Shown: positions 8,970 through 17,775 of the stretch, one piece after another
How positions within the stretch are numbered: the first letter of the stretch is position 1
Layout: each line of letters opens with the position of its first letter
Origin: Chitinophagales bacterium
GTDB lineage: Bacteria > Bacteroidota > Bacteroidia > Chitinophagales > UBA2359
Assembly: GCA_016787295.1 (NCBI GenBank)
Contig: JAEUUX010000164.1
Location: 1 to 64,000 of the forward strand
Length of the DNA: 64,000 nt
Direction of reading: 5' to 3'
Translations under genes and position numbers: made by a program
Notes under the pieces: model-generated
What the model was told of the DNA's origin: nothing
What the model saw: only the letters and a program-made list of their open reading frames with translations
The model's database searches: none

Positions 8970-10724
8970 TTATTCCATGTCATACTCCAATGCCTCAATA
9001 ATTTCGACTTGTTCTATGACTGCGCCTGTGGGTTTGATGTCGCGGATATTCATTTGTAGACTTGTTACGCCATTATATATGTTTTCTTCGAGCGTAAAGC
9101 AAACATCAAAGGCTTGTCCGTTGGCGACATATTGGTATTTGTCGCCCATATTATAGCCAATACCTTTGAGCGAATGACCACTTTTTTGGCGAGCAATGAG
9201 GCGCAAATGGTTGTTGCCCACCACCGACGACCAACCCACGTCGGTGAGGTTGCGCGCCACAAAAATGGGCTTCATATTGCCAGGTCCAAAAGGAGCAAAT
9301 TGGCGCAACAGATTGTAGAACTTGGGCGTAACTTCGGCTAAGTCAATTTCGGAATCTAAATGGATTTCGGGTATCAGCAGTTGTTCGTCTATACTTTCTG
9401 CCACCACTTGGTCGAAGCGTTGCATAAAAGTAGCAACAAATTCTTCTTTCATTGTCAAACCTGCGGCGTATTTGTGTCCGCCAAATTGGTCTAACAAATC
9501 GCTACACGATTGAATGGCGTTATAAATATCAAAACCGGGTACGGAACGCGCCGAACCAGCTACCATACCATTAGACAAGGTAAGGACGATGGTTGGGCGA
9601 TGATAGCGTTCTATGAGGCGCGAAGCCACAATGCCAATAACACCTTTGTGCCAATGTGGTTGATAAATAACGGTGGTTTTGCGGTTCACAAAATCGGCAT
9701 CACTTTCCAAAATTTGGATAGCTTCTTTGGTAATACCCGAATCGATTTCTTTGCGTTGTTGGTTGTGTTCTTGCAATTCGCCTGCCTTCTTTCGTGCCGA
9801 GGTTGGTTCTTGCGACAGCAACAACTTGACAGCTTGTTTGGCATCATCCATACGTCCTGCGGCATTGATGCGCGGCGCGATGGTAAACACAATGTCTGAA
9901 ACGGTCAAATGTCGCTGCAAACCATTGAGTTCGATAAGCGACTGTAAGCCATGGCGCGGGCTGTGGTTGAGTTTGCGCAAACCATAATGCGCCAAAACGC
10001 GATTTTCATCGATAATTGGCACGATGTCGGCAGCAATGCTCACCGCTACCAAATCTAATTGCTTGGCTATACGCTTAAAAGGCAAATCTTTGGTTTGTGC
10101 CAAAGCGCAGAGCAGTTTGAACCCAATGCCACAACCGCTCAACTCCTTGAATGGATAGTTGCAATCTTCCCTTTTGGGGTCGAGGACAGCATATGCTTTG
10201 GGCAGTTGCTCGTCGGGGCGATGGTGGTCACAAATAATAAAATCTATGCCCAACTCGCTGGCGTATGCTACATTTGCAGTGGCTTTGATACCACAATCTA
10301 AGGCGATGATGAGCGAAAAACCATGTTCTTTTGCCCACTCTATGCCTTGTTGCGAGACTCCATAACCTTCTTTATAGCGGTCGGGGAGGTAGTAATCGAC
10401 ATGATAGTAAAAATCCTTAAAAAATTCATAGACCAAAGCCACAGCCGTTGTTCCGTCTACGTCATAGTCTCCATAAATAAGGATTTTTTCCTTACTGTTA
10501 ATGGCGCGGTCAATCCTTTCAACAGCCTTGTCCATATCCTTCATCAAAAAAGGATCGTATAGGTGTTCTTCCAATTGTGGGCGAAAAAACTTTTTAGATT
10601 CCTCAAAAGTATTAATGCCGCGTTGCACCAATAATCTGCAAATAGTACGATTCACCCTAAGTGCCTCGTACAGATGTTCAACCTGCCATTCGTTTACTTG
10701 TTTTAAAACCCATTTTTTGTCCAT
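8970..10724 (-). CDS. recJ: Single-stranded-DNA-specific exonuclease RecJ
   Basis: A 584-residue protein with all DHH-phosphoesterase motifs: DYDVDG (Asp86/88/90), DCG (Asp143), DHH (166-168), and the DHHA1 domain with SGIT..GVIGIVASRLIERY and GGH. The C-terminal OB-like region (FGPGNMKPIF) is also present. RecJ degrades single-stranded DNA 5' to 3' in RecFOR recombination, mismatch and base-excision repair. A candidate promoter lies at 10919-10949. The gene has no tightly linked partner. Confidence 0.97.
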   Translation of the reverse strand: MDKKWVLKQVNEWQVEHLYEALRVNRTICRLLVQRGINTFEESKKFFRPQLEEHLYDPFLMKDMDKAVERIDRAINSKEKILIYGDYDVDGTTAVALVYEFFKDFYYHVDYYLPDRYKEGYGVSQQGIEWAKEHGFSLIIALDCGIKATANVAYASELGIDFIICDHHRPDEQLPKAYAVLDPKREDCNYPFKELSGCGIGFKLLCALAQTKDLPFKRIAKQLDLVAVSIAADIVPIIDENRVLAHYGLRKLNHSPRHGLQSLIELNGLQRHLTVSDIVFTIAPRINAAGRMDDAKQAVKLLLSQEPTSARKKAGELQEHNQQRKEIDSGITKEAIQILESDADFVNRKTTVIYQPHWHKGVIGIVASRLIERYHRPTIVLTLSNGMVAGSARSVPGFDIYNAIQSCSDLLDQFGGHKYAAGLTMKEEFVATFMQRFDQVVAESIDEQLLIPEIHLDSEIDLAEVTPKFYNLLRQFAPFGPGNMKPIFVARNLTDVGWSSVVGNNHLRLIARQKSGHSLKGIGYNMGDKYQYVANGQAFDVCFTLEENIYNGVTSLQMNIRDIKPTGAVIEQVEIIEALEYDME

Positions 10725-10726
10725 TT

Positions 10727-10918
10727 ATGTTAAATTATTTTGTTTCGGCTATAGCCTTCCTCCGCCTGTTTGCGTCTACACAAAAAACGCCAAACTTCCA
10801 TCGAGGCATTGCATTTTGTAGCTATAAAAAAGCATATTATAGCAACGCCCAACAGTATTTTTTGCCCATAAAAACCAATTATATTGTCTTTGTTTTGAAC
10901 AAGGGGGCTTTTAACCTA
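10727..10918. other. recJ upstream leader, no gene seen
   Basis: About 190 bp between the recJ start and its candidate promoter. ORFs read here on the plus strand overlap recJ in other frames and are not convincing. No hairpin or RNA motif recognised. Confidence 0.4.
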
Positions 10919-10949
10919 CAAAGTTACCAAATTAATACCAAGTTACAAA
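10919..10949 (-). promoter_or_regulatory. Candidate recJ promoter
   Basis: Read on the minus strand: TTTG (10946-10949), 19-bp spacer, TAACTTTG (10919-10926). This matches the Bacteroidota TTTG / TAnnTTTG promoter and implies a leader of about 190 nt before recJ. Confidence 0.6.
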
Positions 10950-11080
10950 GCAAATGATTATTTTTTTTTATTTCTGCAAAAAAAAATGAGATTTTGTGCC
11001 TCATAGAGCAAATTATGGCAAAATATAGACAAAATTTGAGCAATATTCTGTTCAATTATCCAAAATTGCTCAAATTGTCG

Positions 11081-11088
11081 TAACTTTG
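11081..11088 (+). promoter_or_regulatory. Candidate secA -7 box
   Basis: TAACTTTG, matching TAnnTTTG, about 200 bp before secA. A well-spaced TTTG box was not found. The leader that would follow carries two short ORFs (11101-11184 and 11213-11254). Confidence 0.45.
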
Positions 11089-11100
11089 TGGTTCGATTAG

Positions 11101-11184
11101 ATGTCTGTCATAATGGCACTACGTTTTTGTGTCAATAACAGACAAAATGTCTTGTTTTTTGCCCAAAATAATATTGGTGCATAA
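11101..11184 (+). CDS. Possible 27-codon upstream ORF in the secA leader
   Basis: ATG at 11101, TAA at 11182-11184, about 6 bp after the expected transcription start. The peptide begins MSVIMALRFCVNNRQN. No signal peptide or known arrest motif is seen. A second, 13-codon ORF is at 11213-11254. Translation is unproven; listed because long leaders with ORFs precede secA in some bacteria as secretion sensors. Confidence 0.2.
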   Translation: MSVIMALRFCVNNRQNVLFFAQNNIGA

Positions 11185-11289
11185 TTTGATATATCCCATA
11201 GAATAGGTGCCCATGTTACTGGCTGTAGCAGGTGTGGCGCATTTTGCTGAATAATTATACTATCTTTTACATAAAGCGACCCATATATC

Positions 11290-14200
11290 ATGGCAGGTTT
11301 TTTTACCAAAATCATGCAAGCCATTTTTGGCAATAAAGCGGAAAAAGACATTAAGGCAACCATGCCGCGTGTCGAACAAATTAATGCCGAATATGCTAAA
11401 TTAGCACATTTGTCTAACGATGAATTGCGCCAAAAAACGGACTATTTTAAGCAACGTATTGCCGACTATTTGCAAGAAATTGACCAACAAATAGGCGATA
11501 TGCAACAGTATATCAAAGACAACCCCGATTTGGATCCCGACGATAAAGAAACTTATTACAAGCAAATAGACGAGTGGCAAAAAGAACGCGATGTGCGTCT
11601 CGAAGAAATTTTGAACGAACTACTGCCCGAAGCTTTTGCTGTTGTTAAAGAAACAGCGCGAAGGTTCAAAGAAAATACTGAATTGGTGGCTACTGCAACC
11701 GATTTAGACCGCGAATTGGCAGTGCGTTTGCCCAGTATCGTCATTAATGACAATGGTTCTGTTAGCTATAGAAATTCGTGGGTGGCAGCAGGCAATACCG
11801 TAACGTGGGATATGTTGCACTACGATGTGCAGTTGATTGGGGGTATTGCTTTGCATAGTGGCAAAATTGCAGAAATGGCAACCGGTGAGGGAAAAACCTT
11901 GGTGGCAACACTGCCTGCTTATCTGAATGCTTTGGCTGGTCAGGGCGTACATATCGTGACGGTGAACGACTATTTGGCTCGTCGCGACTCGGAGTGGAAA
12001 GCTCCGCTGTTTAACTTTTTGGGGTTGCGCGTCGATTGTATCGACAAACATCGCCCAAATACACCCGAACGTCGCAATGCCTATAATGCGGATATTACCT
12101 ACGGAACAAACAATGAATTCGGCTTTGACTATTTGCGCGATAATATGGTGTTTTCGCCCGCCGAATTGGTACAACGCAAACATCATTACGCAATGGTCGA
12201 TGAAGTTGACTCGGTATTGATTGATGATGCCCGAACGCCGCTTATCATATCGGGTCCTGTTGATAAAGGCGAACAACAAGAATTTGAAGCGCTTAAACCA
12301 CGTATTGAGCGTGTTGTGCAGGCACAAAGCGAACTAAGCCGTAAATTTTTGAACGAAGCCAAAAAGTTGATTAGCGAAGGCAAAACAAATCAATTTGAAG
12401 GCGGTTTGGCATTGTTGCGCGCCCACCGTGGTATGCCCAAACACAAACAATTGATTAAGTTTTTGAGCGAAACGGGCATGAAAAAAATCTTGACCGAAGC
12501 CGAAAATTATTATATGCAAGAAAACAACAAACGTATGCCCGAAGTGGACAAAGAGTTGTTGTTTGTGATAGAAGAAAAAAATAATTCAGTTGACTTGACC
12601 GACAAAGGAATCGAATTTATTACGGGTTCGAGCGAAGACCCCAACTTCTTTGTCATTCCTGATATTGGTAGTTCTATTGTCGAAATTCAAAAAATCGATG
12701 CAGGTCAAGACGAAAAAATTGCACTCAAAGACGCTTTGATGCAAGATTATGCCGTTAAATCGGAGCGCATTCACACCATTCAACAATTGTTAAAAGCCTA
12801 TACTTTGTTTGAGTTAGATGTGGAATATATCATCGACGAGGGCAAAATAAAAATTGTAGACGAACAAACAGGTCGTGTTCTTGATGGTCGCCGTTATTCA
12901 GATGGTTTGCACCAAGCCATCGAAGCCAAAGAAAATGTAAAAATCGAGGCAGCTACGCAAACCTTTGCTACCATTACATTGCAAAATTACTTCCGTATGT
13001 ACCACAAATTGGCTGGTATGACCGGTACTGCCGAGACCGAGGCTGGTGAGTTGTGGGAAATCTACAAATTGGAAGTAATGGTCATTCCTACGAATCGCGA
13101 TATTGTTCGAAACGACATGGAAGATGTTGTTTACAAAACAGCACGCGAAAAATACAATGCTGTGGCAGACGAAGTACAACGTTTGCGTGAGGCAGGTCGT
13201 CCTACTTTGGTGGGTACAACATCGGTCGAAAACTCGGAGATTTTGAGTCGTTTGTTGCGTATGCGTGGCATTCCACACAACGTCCTGAACGCCAAACAGC
13301 ATCAGCGCGAAGCCGAAATTGTGGCACAAGCCGGACAGTCGGGCGCGGTGACTATTGCGACAAATATGGCAGGTCGCGGAACGGACATCAAATTGAGTCC
13401 CGAAGTGAAGGCATCGGGTGGATTGGCTATCATTGGTACAGAACGCCACGAGTCGCGCCGTGTTGACCGTCAGTTGCGTGGTCGTGCGGGTCGTCAAGGA
13501 GATCCTGGTTCGTCGCAGTTTTTTGTTTCGCTGGAAGACAACCTCATGCGTTTGTTTGGCTCTGACCGAACTGCTGCTGTTATGGATAGAATGGGTTTGA
13601 AAGATGGTGAAATGATTCAACATTCTATGATTACTAAATCCATCGAACGCGCCCAGAAAAAAGTAGAAGAAAACCACTTTGGTACGCGTAAACGTTTGTT
13701 AGACTATGACGAAGTGATGAACGCACAACGCAAGGTGATTTATGGCAAACGCCGTCATGCTCTTTTGGGACAACGCTTGTCGGTTGACCTCAACCACACT
13801 TTCCACGAATTGTGCGAAGCCCTTGCGAGCTACTACAAAGAAATAGGTGACTATAAAGGCTTTGAATTGGACGTAATTCGCCATTTTGCCACCGAATCGG
13901 GCATTAGCGAAAGCACTTTTGCCAACGAAAAACCCAATCAATTGAGCAAGCATTTGTTTGAACAAGTGATGGAGTTTTACAAACGCAAAACCGAACACAT
14001 TGCCTCGCAAGCCTATCCAATTATCAAAGAGGTATATGAACAACAAGAATACGAACGAATTATCGTGCCATTTTCGGACGGCAGACGCAATTTGACCATT
14101 GCAGTAGATTTGAAAGATGCATACGAGCAAAATTGTCGCCCGTTGGTGCGCGAATTGGAACGCACCGTATCGCTGATGTATATAGACGAAGCGTGGAAAG

Positions 14201-14655
14201 AACATTTGCGCCATATGGACGAATTGAAACAATCGGTGCAAACCGCTATCTATGAACAAAAAGATCCATTGCTTATCTATAAAAAAGAAGCTTTTGACAT
14301 CTTTGGCAATATGATTAGCGACCTCAACAGCGATATTACGAGTTATTTGTTCAGAGCTTCGCTGCCAATGGCTAATCCGCAACAGGTAAACGAAGAAAAG
14401 CAACAACGTCCTAAAAATCCGATGCGCCATACTCATACAAATCGTGAAGAACACCACGAACGTCCGCCTGTTCGCCAAAACCCAATGCGTGTGTCGGTGA
14501 ATAATCAACCACCGCCACCGCCGCCAGTAGAAGAGGAAAACGTTGTGCGCGAGTCAGTAACGGTCAAAAGAACCATGCCCAAAGTAGGGCGCAACGATAT
14601 GTGTCCTTGTGGTAGTGGCAAAAAGTATAAAAACTGTCATGGTCGCGAAGAGTAA
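11290..14655 (+). CDS. secA: Preprotein translocase ATPase SecA
   Basis: A 1121-residue SecA that drives protein export through SecYEG. The Walker A motif MATGEGKT ends at about residue 203, roughly 95 residues later than in Escherichia coli SecA; the extra length is a charged N-terminal insert (about 55-125), as in other Bacteroidota. Also visible are [16 protein letters not shown] (DEAD-like box and first preprotein crosslinking region), [14 protein letters not shown], and [14 protein letters not shown]. The C-terminus has a Pro-rich linker (PPPPPP) and the zinc-binding tail [14 protein letters not shown] that contacts SecB or ribosomes. A MITE-like element starts 19 bp after the stop and lies before the terminator, so it is likely carried in the secA mRNA. 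Confidence 0.97.
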   Translation: MAGFFTKIMQAIFGNKAEKDIKATMPRVEQINAEYAKLAHLSNDELRQKTDYFKQRIADYLQEIDQQIGDMQQYIKDNPDLDPDDKETYYKQIDEWQKERDVRLEEILNELLPEAFAVVKETARRFKENTELVATATDLDRELAVRLPSIVINDNGSVSYRNSWVAAGNTVTWDMLHYDVQLIGGIALHSGKIAEMATGEGKTLVATLPAYLNALAGQGVHIVTVNDYLARRDSEWKAPLFNFLGLRVDCIDKHRPNTPERRNAYNADITYGTNNEFGFDYLRDNMVFSPAELVQRKHHYAMVDEVDSVLIDDARTPLIISGPVDKGEQQEFEALKPRIERVVQAQSELSRKFLNEAKKLISEGKTNQFEGGLALLRAHRGMPKHKQLIKFLSETGMKKILTEAENYYMQENNKRMPEVDKELLFVIEEKNNSVDLTDKGIEFITGSSEDPNFFVIPDIGSSIVEIQKIDAGQDEKIALKDALMQDYAVKSERIHTIQQLLKAYTLFELDVEYIIDEGKIKIVDEQTGRVLDGRRYSDGLHQAIEAKENVKIEAATQTFATITLQNYFRMYHKLAGMTGTAETEAGELWEIYKLEVMVIPTNRDIVRNDMEDVVYKTAREKYNAVADEVQRLREAGRPTLVGTTSVENSEILSRLLRMRGIPHNVLNAKQHQREAEIVAQAGQSGAVTIATNMAGRGTDIKLSPEVKASGGLAIIGTERHESRRVDRQLRGRAGRQGDPGSSQFFVSLEDNLMRLFGSDRTAAVMDRMGLKDGEMIQHSMITKSIERAQKKVEENHFGTRKRLLDYDEVMNAQRKVIYGKRRHALLGQRLSVDLNHTFHELCEALASYYKEIGDYKGFELDVIRHFATESGISESTFANEKPNQLSKHLFEQVMEFYKRKTEHIASQAYPIIKEVYEQQEYERIIVPFSDGRRNLTIAVDLKDAYEQNCRPLVRELERTVSLMYIDEAWKEHLRHMDELKQSVQTAIYEQKDPLLIYKKEAFDIFGNMISDLNSDITSYLFRASLPMANPQQVNEEKQQRPKNPMRHTHTNREEHHERPPVRQNPMRVSVNNQPPPPPPVEEENVVRESVTVKRTMPKVGRNDMCPCGSGKKYKNCHGREE

Positions 14656-14674
14656 AAGCCGTGTTGTTTGGTAG

Positions 14675-14898
14675 TGTTCTATTTTATCTATTTTGTCGGA
14701 AGAAAGTTGTTTTTGCTGTAAAAAATAAGGATATTTTTGTTCGAATGGCGAAGCGCGTTAGGGATGCGGAGGGTGGCGTTAGCCAGTGCGGAGAGCAACG
14801 CAGCACCAAGCGTAGCGAAGCCCGCAGCAGCCCGACCCGCAGGGAAACGCCCAAAAAAATCAATGAGTTATTATCGACTATTTAAGCAAAATGGAACA
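14675..14898 (+). mobile_element. MITE-like element, copy A (224 bp)
   Basis: Left end TGTTCTATTTT and right end AAAATGGAACA are imperfect inverted repeats of about 26 bp. Flanks are GTAG (14671-14674) and GTAA (14899-14902), a 4-bp target duplication with one change. Inside lies the GC-rich core at 14742-14852, shared with four other loci in the window. The element starts 19 bp after the secA stop, in the same orientation, and before the terminator. It encodes no transposase, so any movement would need an enzyme supplied in trans. Confidence 0.85.
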
Positions 14899-14908
14899 GT
14901 AATATATG

Positions 14909-14950
14909 AAAAAGCGCCTATTCGCTCATAGAACGAATAGGCGCTTTTTT
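14909..14950. terminator. Terminator between secA/repeat A and the EGF-like gene
   Basis: AAAAAGCGCCTATTCG (14909-14924) pairs with 14934-14950 through a 9-nt loop, flanked by A and T runs. Convergent genes on both sides can use it. Confidence 0.9.
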
Positions 14951-14975
14951 TATGGGTTTGAGTAAATAACTGCTA

Positions 14976-15629
14976 TCATATACGCGTCATGGTCATGGTG
15001 CAACTTTCGGTAATGCCATCTGCAAAAGTAATGGTATAGGTACAAACAATAGTGCTACCATCAGCGCTAAATGTGCCTGTTGCTCCATTGATGGTTAAAC
15101 CCCAATTAGGATTTGTTTGTTCGGATATGACAAAGTGTGTTGAATCGATAACATTGGCAAGTGCTACGACAATGGGGGCATCGAAACCACCCCAGCCTTC
15201 GATATAGAAAGATGTTACGCCGCTGGGTGCTTCATATAGATGGGCTGAATAGAAAAAAATACTTAAATTACATGAGTCTACAACAGTGTAGAAAGTGCCA
15301 TTAGCATTGTTACCGCCCGTCAAAATGGTGCTAATATCTATGCTACATTCGCCGGTGGCATCGCTTGCCCAACCGAGTAGGCATTCGCAGTTAGCTGTAT
15401 TGGTGGTGCTGTCTACCACACAGGTCTGGTTGACTCCGCAAGTCACAACACTACAGGAAATGGCTGTTTGGCAATTATCGCCACCCCAACCTTCGGTACA
15501 ATCGCATATACCTCCGTTACAAACCCCTCCGTTTTGGCATTCTATATGATCGCAGTCACTACAGCAACTGCTAAAAAAAGCTATGGACAATAAGCAAATG
15601 CTTAGAAAAGTAAACAATAATTGTTTCAT
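14976..15629 (-). CDS. Lipoprotein with EGF-like cysteine modules
   Basis: A 217-residue protein with signal peptide and lipobox-like FSSC near residue 22. Two EGF-like modules follow: CDHIECQNGGVCNGG with CDCTEGWGGDNC (about 26-54) and CGVNQTCVVDS with CECLLGW (about 64-92). The remaining 120 residues are beta-rich (FYTVVDSCNLSIFFYSA, GATGTFSADGSTIVCTYTITF) without a family I recognise. EGF modules in Bacteroidota surface lipoproteins usually serve binding or spacing. Stand-alone gene, with a terminator behind it. Function unknown. Confidence 0.75.
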   Translation of the reverse strand: MKQLLFTFLSICLLSIAFFSSCCSDCDHIECQNGGVCNGGICDCTEGWGGDNCQTAISCSVVTCGVNQTCVVDSTTNTANCECLLGWASDATGECSIDISTILTGGNNANGTFYTVVDSCNLSIFFYSAHLYEAPSGVTSFYIEGWGGFDAPIVVALANVIDSTHFVISEQTNPNWGLTINGATGTFSADGSTIVCTYTITFADGITESCTMTMTRI

Positions 15630-15901
15630 GTTTCAATGTGTTTTAGAACGTTAAAAAATGTAGATTATTTTTTAATAAAAAGAACTTTGTGTTTTGCAAA
15701 ACGAGTTTTATTTTACTAAACGTATGTTTGTCTAATATGGTTGCTTACCTATTAATTTTTTGTTGAGTAATAGTAAAGCTATCTTCCCCAAAACACTCCC
15801 AACTACTTGACCGTTTTCGCCATTTACCACTTCATTTTACCGTTTATCAAGCAAAACATACCATTCGTCAAGAAGTATTTTACAGATTGAGGAAAAGCCC
15901 C

Positions 15902-15909
15902 TATCTTTG
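15902..15909 (+). promoter_or_regulatory. Candidate promoter of a small RNA
   Basis: TATCTTTG matches TAnnTTTG; TTTA 20 bp upstream (15878-15881) is one base from the -33 box. No ORF follows before the terminator at 16071-16104. Confidence 0.5.
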
Positions 15910-15915
15910 CATCAT

Positions 15916-16104
15916 AAAACAATCATAGTAACACAACTCAATCAAAAAGCAGTTAAATTAGCGTTGTAGTAGGTTCTGACGCGAAGTCACGACACTTTAC
16001 AATACAAATGTTTCTTTTTCATAAATCATAGTGAACGTTTTGACCATAGTGACTTATTAGTGTGTGAAAGAAGGCAAGATTAAGCATCTTGCCTTTCTTT
16101 TTTT
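15916..16104 (+). ncRNA. Candidate small RNA (about 185 nt), 6S-like rod possible
   Basis: A promoter-like box at 15902-15909 and a strong terminator at 16071-16104 bound a stretch without a plausible ORF. The transcript can fold into a long, bulged hairpin: CACA-CT-AAT near 15932-15942 with ATTAGTGTG (16057-16065), AAGCA (15947-15951) with TGACTT (16050-16055), GTTAAA (15952-15957) with TTTGAC, and CGTT (15962-15965) with AACG. A small TGAC-GCGAA-GTCA hairpin sits in the apical part. A long interrupted rod next to a housekeeping gene is what 6S RNA looks like, but I cannot confirm the family. An attenuated leader of ybaB is the alternative, less likely because ybaB has its own promoter box. 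Confidence 0.45.
16071..16104 (+). terminator. Terminator of the candidate small RNA
   Basis: AAGGCAAGAT (16071-16080), 5-nt loop, ATCTTGCCTT (16086-16095), then a T-rich run. It lies upstream of the ybaB promoter box, so it ends an independent transcript. Confidence 0.85.
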
Positions 16105-16117
16105 GCCCAAATTGCCG

Positions 16118-16125
16118 TATCTTTG
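16118..16125 (+). promoter_or_regulatory. Candidate ybaB -7 box
   Basis: TATCTTTG, 43 bp before the ybaB start and just after the terminator of the candidate RNA. Confidence 0.5.
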
Positions 16126-16167
16126 CGCTGTTATTTTTCTATTCTTTCTAATTAAATCTTTCAAGAT

Positions 16168-16470
16168 ATGTTTGACGTTTTGATGAAAGCCCAACAAGCG
16201 ATGTTGGATACCCAAAAAAAATTGGACGGCATGACCGTTCAACACCAAGCCAATGGTGTGAGTGTGACGGTGACTGGTAATCGAAAAATCACTAGCATCA
16301 CCATAGACCCTGCTACTATCGAAGACGGTGATACCGAGCAGTTGGAAGAGGTGTTGTTGAGTGTGTTGAACCGTGCTTTAGAAAAAGCCGAAACCCTCAA
16401 TAATACCGAAACGCAAAAAGTGACAAGTAATATGTTGCCACCGGGTTTCAATATTCCGGGTTTGTTCTAA
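16168..16470 (+). CDS. ybaB: YbaB/EbfC-family nucleoid-associated protein
   Basis: A 100-residue protein of normal length for the family. It has an N-terminal helix (MFDVLMKAQQAMLDTQKKLDG), a central sheet (VSVTVTGNRKITSITIDP) and a C-terminal helix (LEEVLLSVLNRALEKAETL), as in the dimeric DNA-binding EbfC fold. It is often found by recR or dnaX; here recR lies elsewhere in the window. A short Pro/Gly/Phe tail (PPGFNIPGLF) ends the protein. Role: nucleoid organisation. Confidence 0.85.
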   Translation: MFDVLMKAQQAMLDTQKKLDGMTVQHQANGVSVTVTGNRKITSITIDPATIEDGDTEQLEEVLLSVLNRALEKAETLNNTETQKVTSNMLPPGFNIPGLF

Positions 16471-16589
16471 AAAAACTTTTTTATACCGCCATATAACCAA
16501 TACCGCCCATTTCCCTCTTGCATTTTCCTGCCATTTTTCTGCGGGAGAGCAAGGGGGAAATAGTATAAATAATACCCATACAAAAAAAC

Positions 16590-17651
16590 ATGTCGCCATT
16601 CACAACCTTATTACTGCAATGGTGGGCAATTCACCAACGCCAATTGCCTTGGAAAAATACCCAAGATCCCTACTTAATATGGCTATCTGAAATCATGCTT
16701 CAGCAAACGCGCGTGGAGCAGGCTTTGCCTTATTACGAACGTCTTTCTGCTGCTTTTCCTACTGTTAAACATCTTGCCGATGCTTCTACCGACGACCTTA
16801 TGCGGCTTTGGGAAGGACTCGGCTACTATTCGCGCGCAAGAAACCTCCACGCCACTGCCAAACATATTGCCTACCAACTCGACGGACATTTTCCAAACAC
16901 TTACCAACAAATCCTACAACTCAAGGGCGTAGGACACTATACCGCCGCTGCTATAGCCTCTTTTGCCTACAACCTGCCCCATGCTGTAGTAGATGGCAAT
17001 GTTTTTCGCGTTTTGTCGCGCGTGTTTGGCATAGAAACCCCGATAGACTCCACCAAAGGCAAACAGCAATTCACCCAATTAGCCAATCAATTCCTGCCAC
17101 CCAACCGTCCCGCCGATTTCAACCAAGCTATTATGGATTTTGGAGCTATACAATGCACCCCAAAACCCAACTGCGACACTTGTTCCTTGCAAAACATTTG
17201 CATTGCTTTCGAACAAAAAAAGACCACCACATTACCCATCAAGGAAAAAAAGATCGTCAAAAAAGAACGATTTTTCCACTACCTTCTCATCACCGACCCA
17301 CAACAACAAATCTATATCAACCGCCGAACAGCCCGCGATATATGGCAGCATCTATACGAATTTCCTTGCATAGAGACCAACAAACTACTCACCAATGTCG
17401 AACTCTTCCCACATATCAACCAACTCTTACAAACCAACATTGCCATCGAAAACACCTCAAAACCATACACTCAACAACTCACCCACCGAACAGTACACGC
17501 CATTTTTCACCACATCACCTGCCGCACTACGCCCACTACGCCCGCCGAATGGCAACACATTCCTGCCGCTGACCTAAGCCAATATCCTTTTCCCAAAATA
17601 ATCACCCAATTTCTCGCCGACCAATCCCAGCAACAACAAATACTATTTTGA
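16590..17651 (+). CDS. mutY: A/G-specific adenine DNA glycosylase MutY
   Basis: A 353-residue MutY, which removes adenine mispaired with 8-oxoguanine. Visible are the catalytic Glu34 (WLSEIMLQQT), the helix-hairpin-helix LKGVGHYTAAAIASFA, the catalytic Asp135 in VVDGNVFR, and the 4Fe-4S cysteines Cys189, Cys195, Cys198 and Cys204. The first spacing is C-X5-C rather than the X6 of E. coli MutY. The C-terminal NUDIX-like 8-oxoG recognition domain runs from about residue 225 (FHYLLITDPQQQIYINRR). It ends in a hairpin at 17696-17729 shared with the convergent gene. Confidence 0.95.
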   Translation: MSPFTTLLLQWWAIHQRQLPWKNTQDPYLIWLSEIMLQQTRVEQALPYYERLSAAFPTVKHLADASTDDLMRLWEGLGYYSRARNLHATAKHIAYQLDGHFPNTYQQILQLKGVGHYTAAAIASFAYNLPHAVVDGNVFRVLSRVFGIETPIDSTKGKQQFTQLANQFLPPNRPADFNQAIMDFGAIQCTPKPNCDTCSLQNICIAFEQKKTTTLPIKEKKIVKKERFFHYLLITDPQQQIYINRRTARDIWQHLYEFPCIETNKLLTNVELFPHINQLLQTNIAIENTSKPYTQQLTHRTVHAIFHHITCRTTPTTPAEWQHIPAADLSQYPFPKIITQFLADQSQQQQILF

Positions 17652-17695
17652 CCCACAAATTATTCTATGCAAAACACCAAAGTTAACAAAAAAAA

Positions 17696-17729
17696 CTGCC
17701 TATCCATAGTTTTTTCTATGAATAGGCAG
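17696..17729. terminator. Bidirectional terminator between mutY and the dehydrogenase gene
   Basis: CTGCCTATcCATAG pairs with CTATGaATAGGCAG around a T-rich loop, with one mismatch. It lies between convergent genes. Confidence 0.8.
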
Positions 17730-17775
17730 CTAAAACATATACAAAAAGTTGCGTCAAAACCCGATAAACCCTATG

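Noticed and set aside
14741-14750. TTCGAAT-like sequence in the repeat as a tRNA T-arm
   Set aside because: No acceptor stem, anticodon stem or CCA context around it.
14661-14931. Overlapping 74- and 64-codon ORFs across repeat A (SALGMRRVALASAESNAAPS-type peptide)
   Set aside because: The same peptide is predicted in several repeat copies, but in copy D the frame breaks, and base changes preserve helices rather than codons; treated as non-coding.
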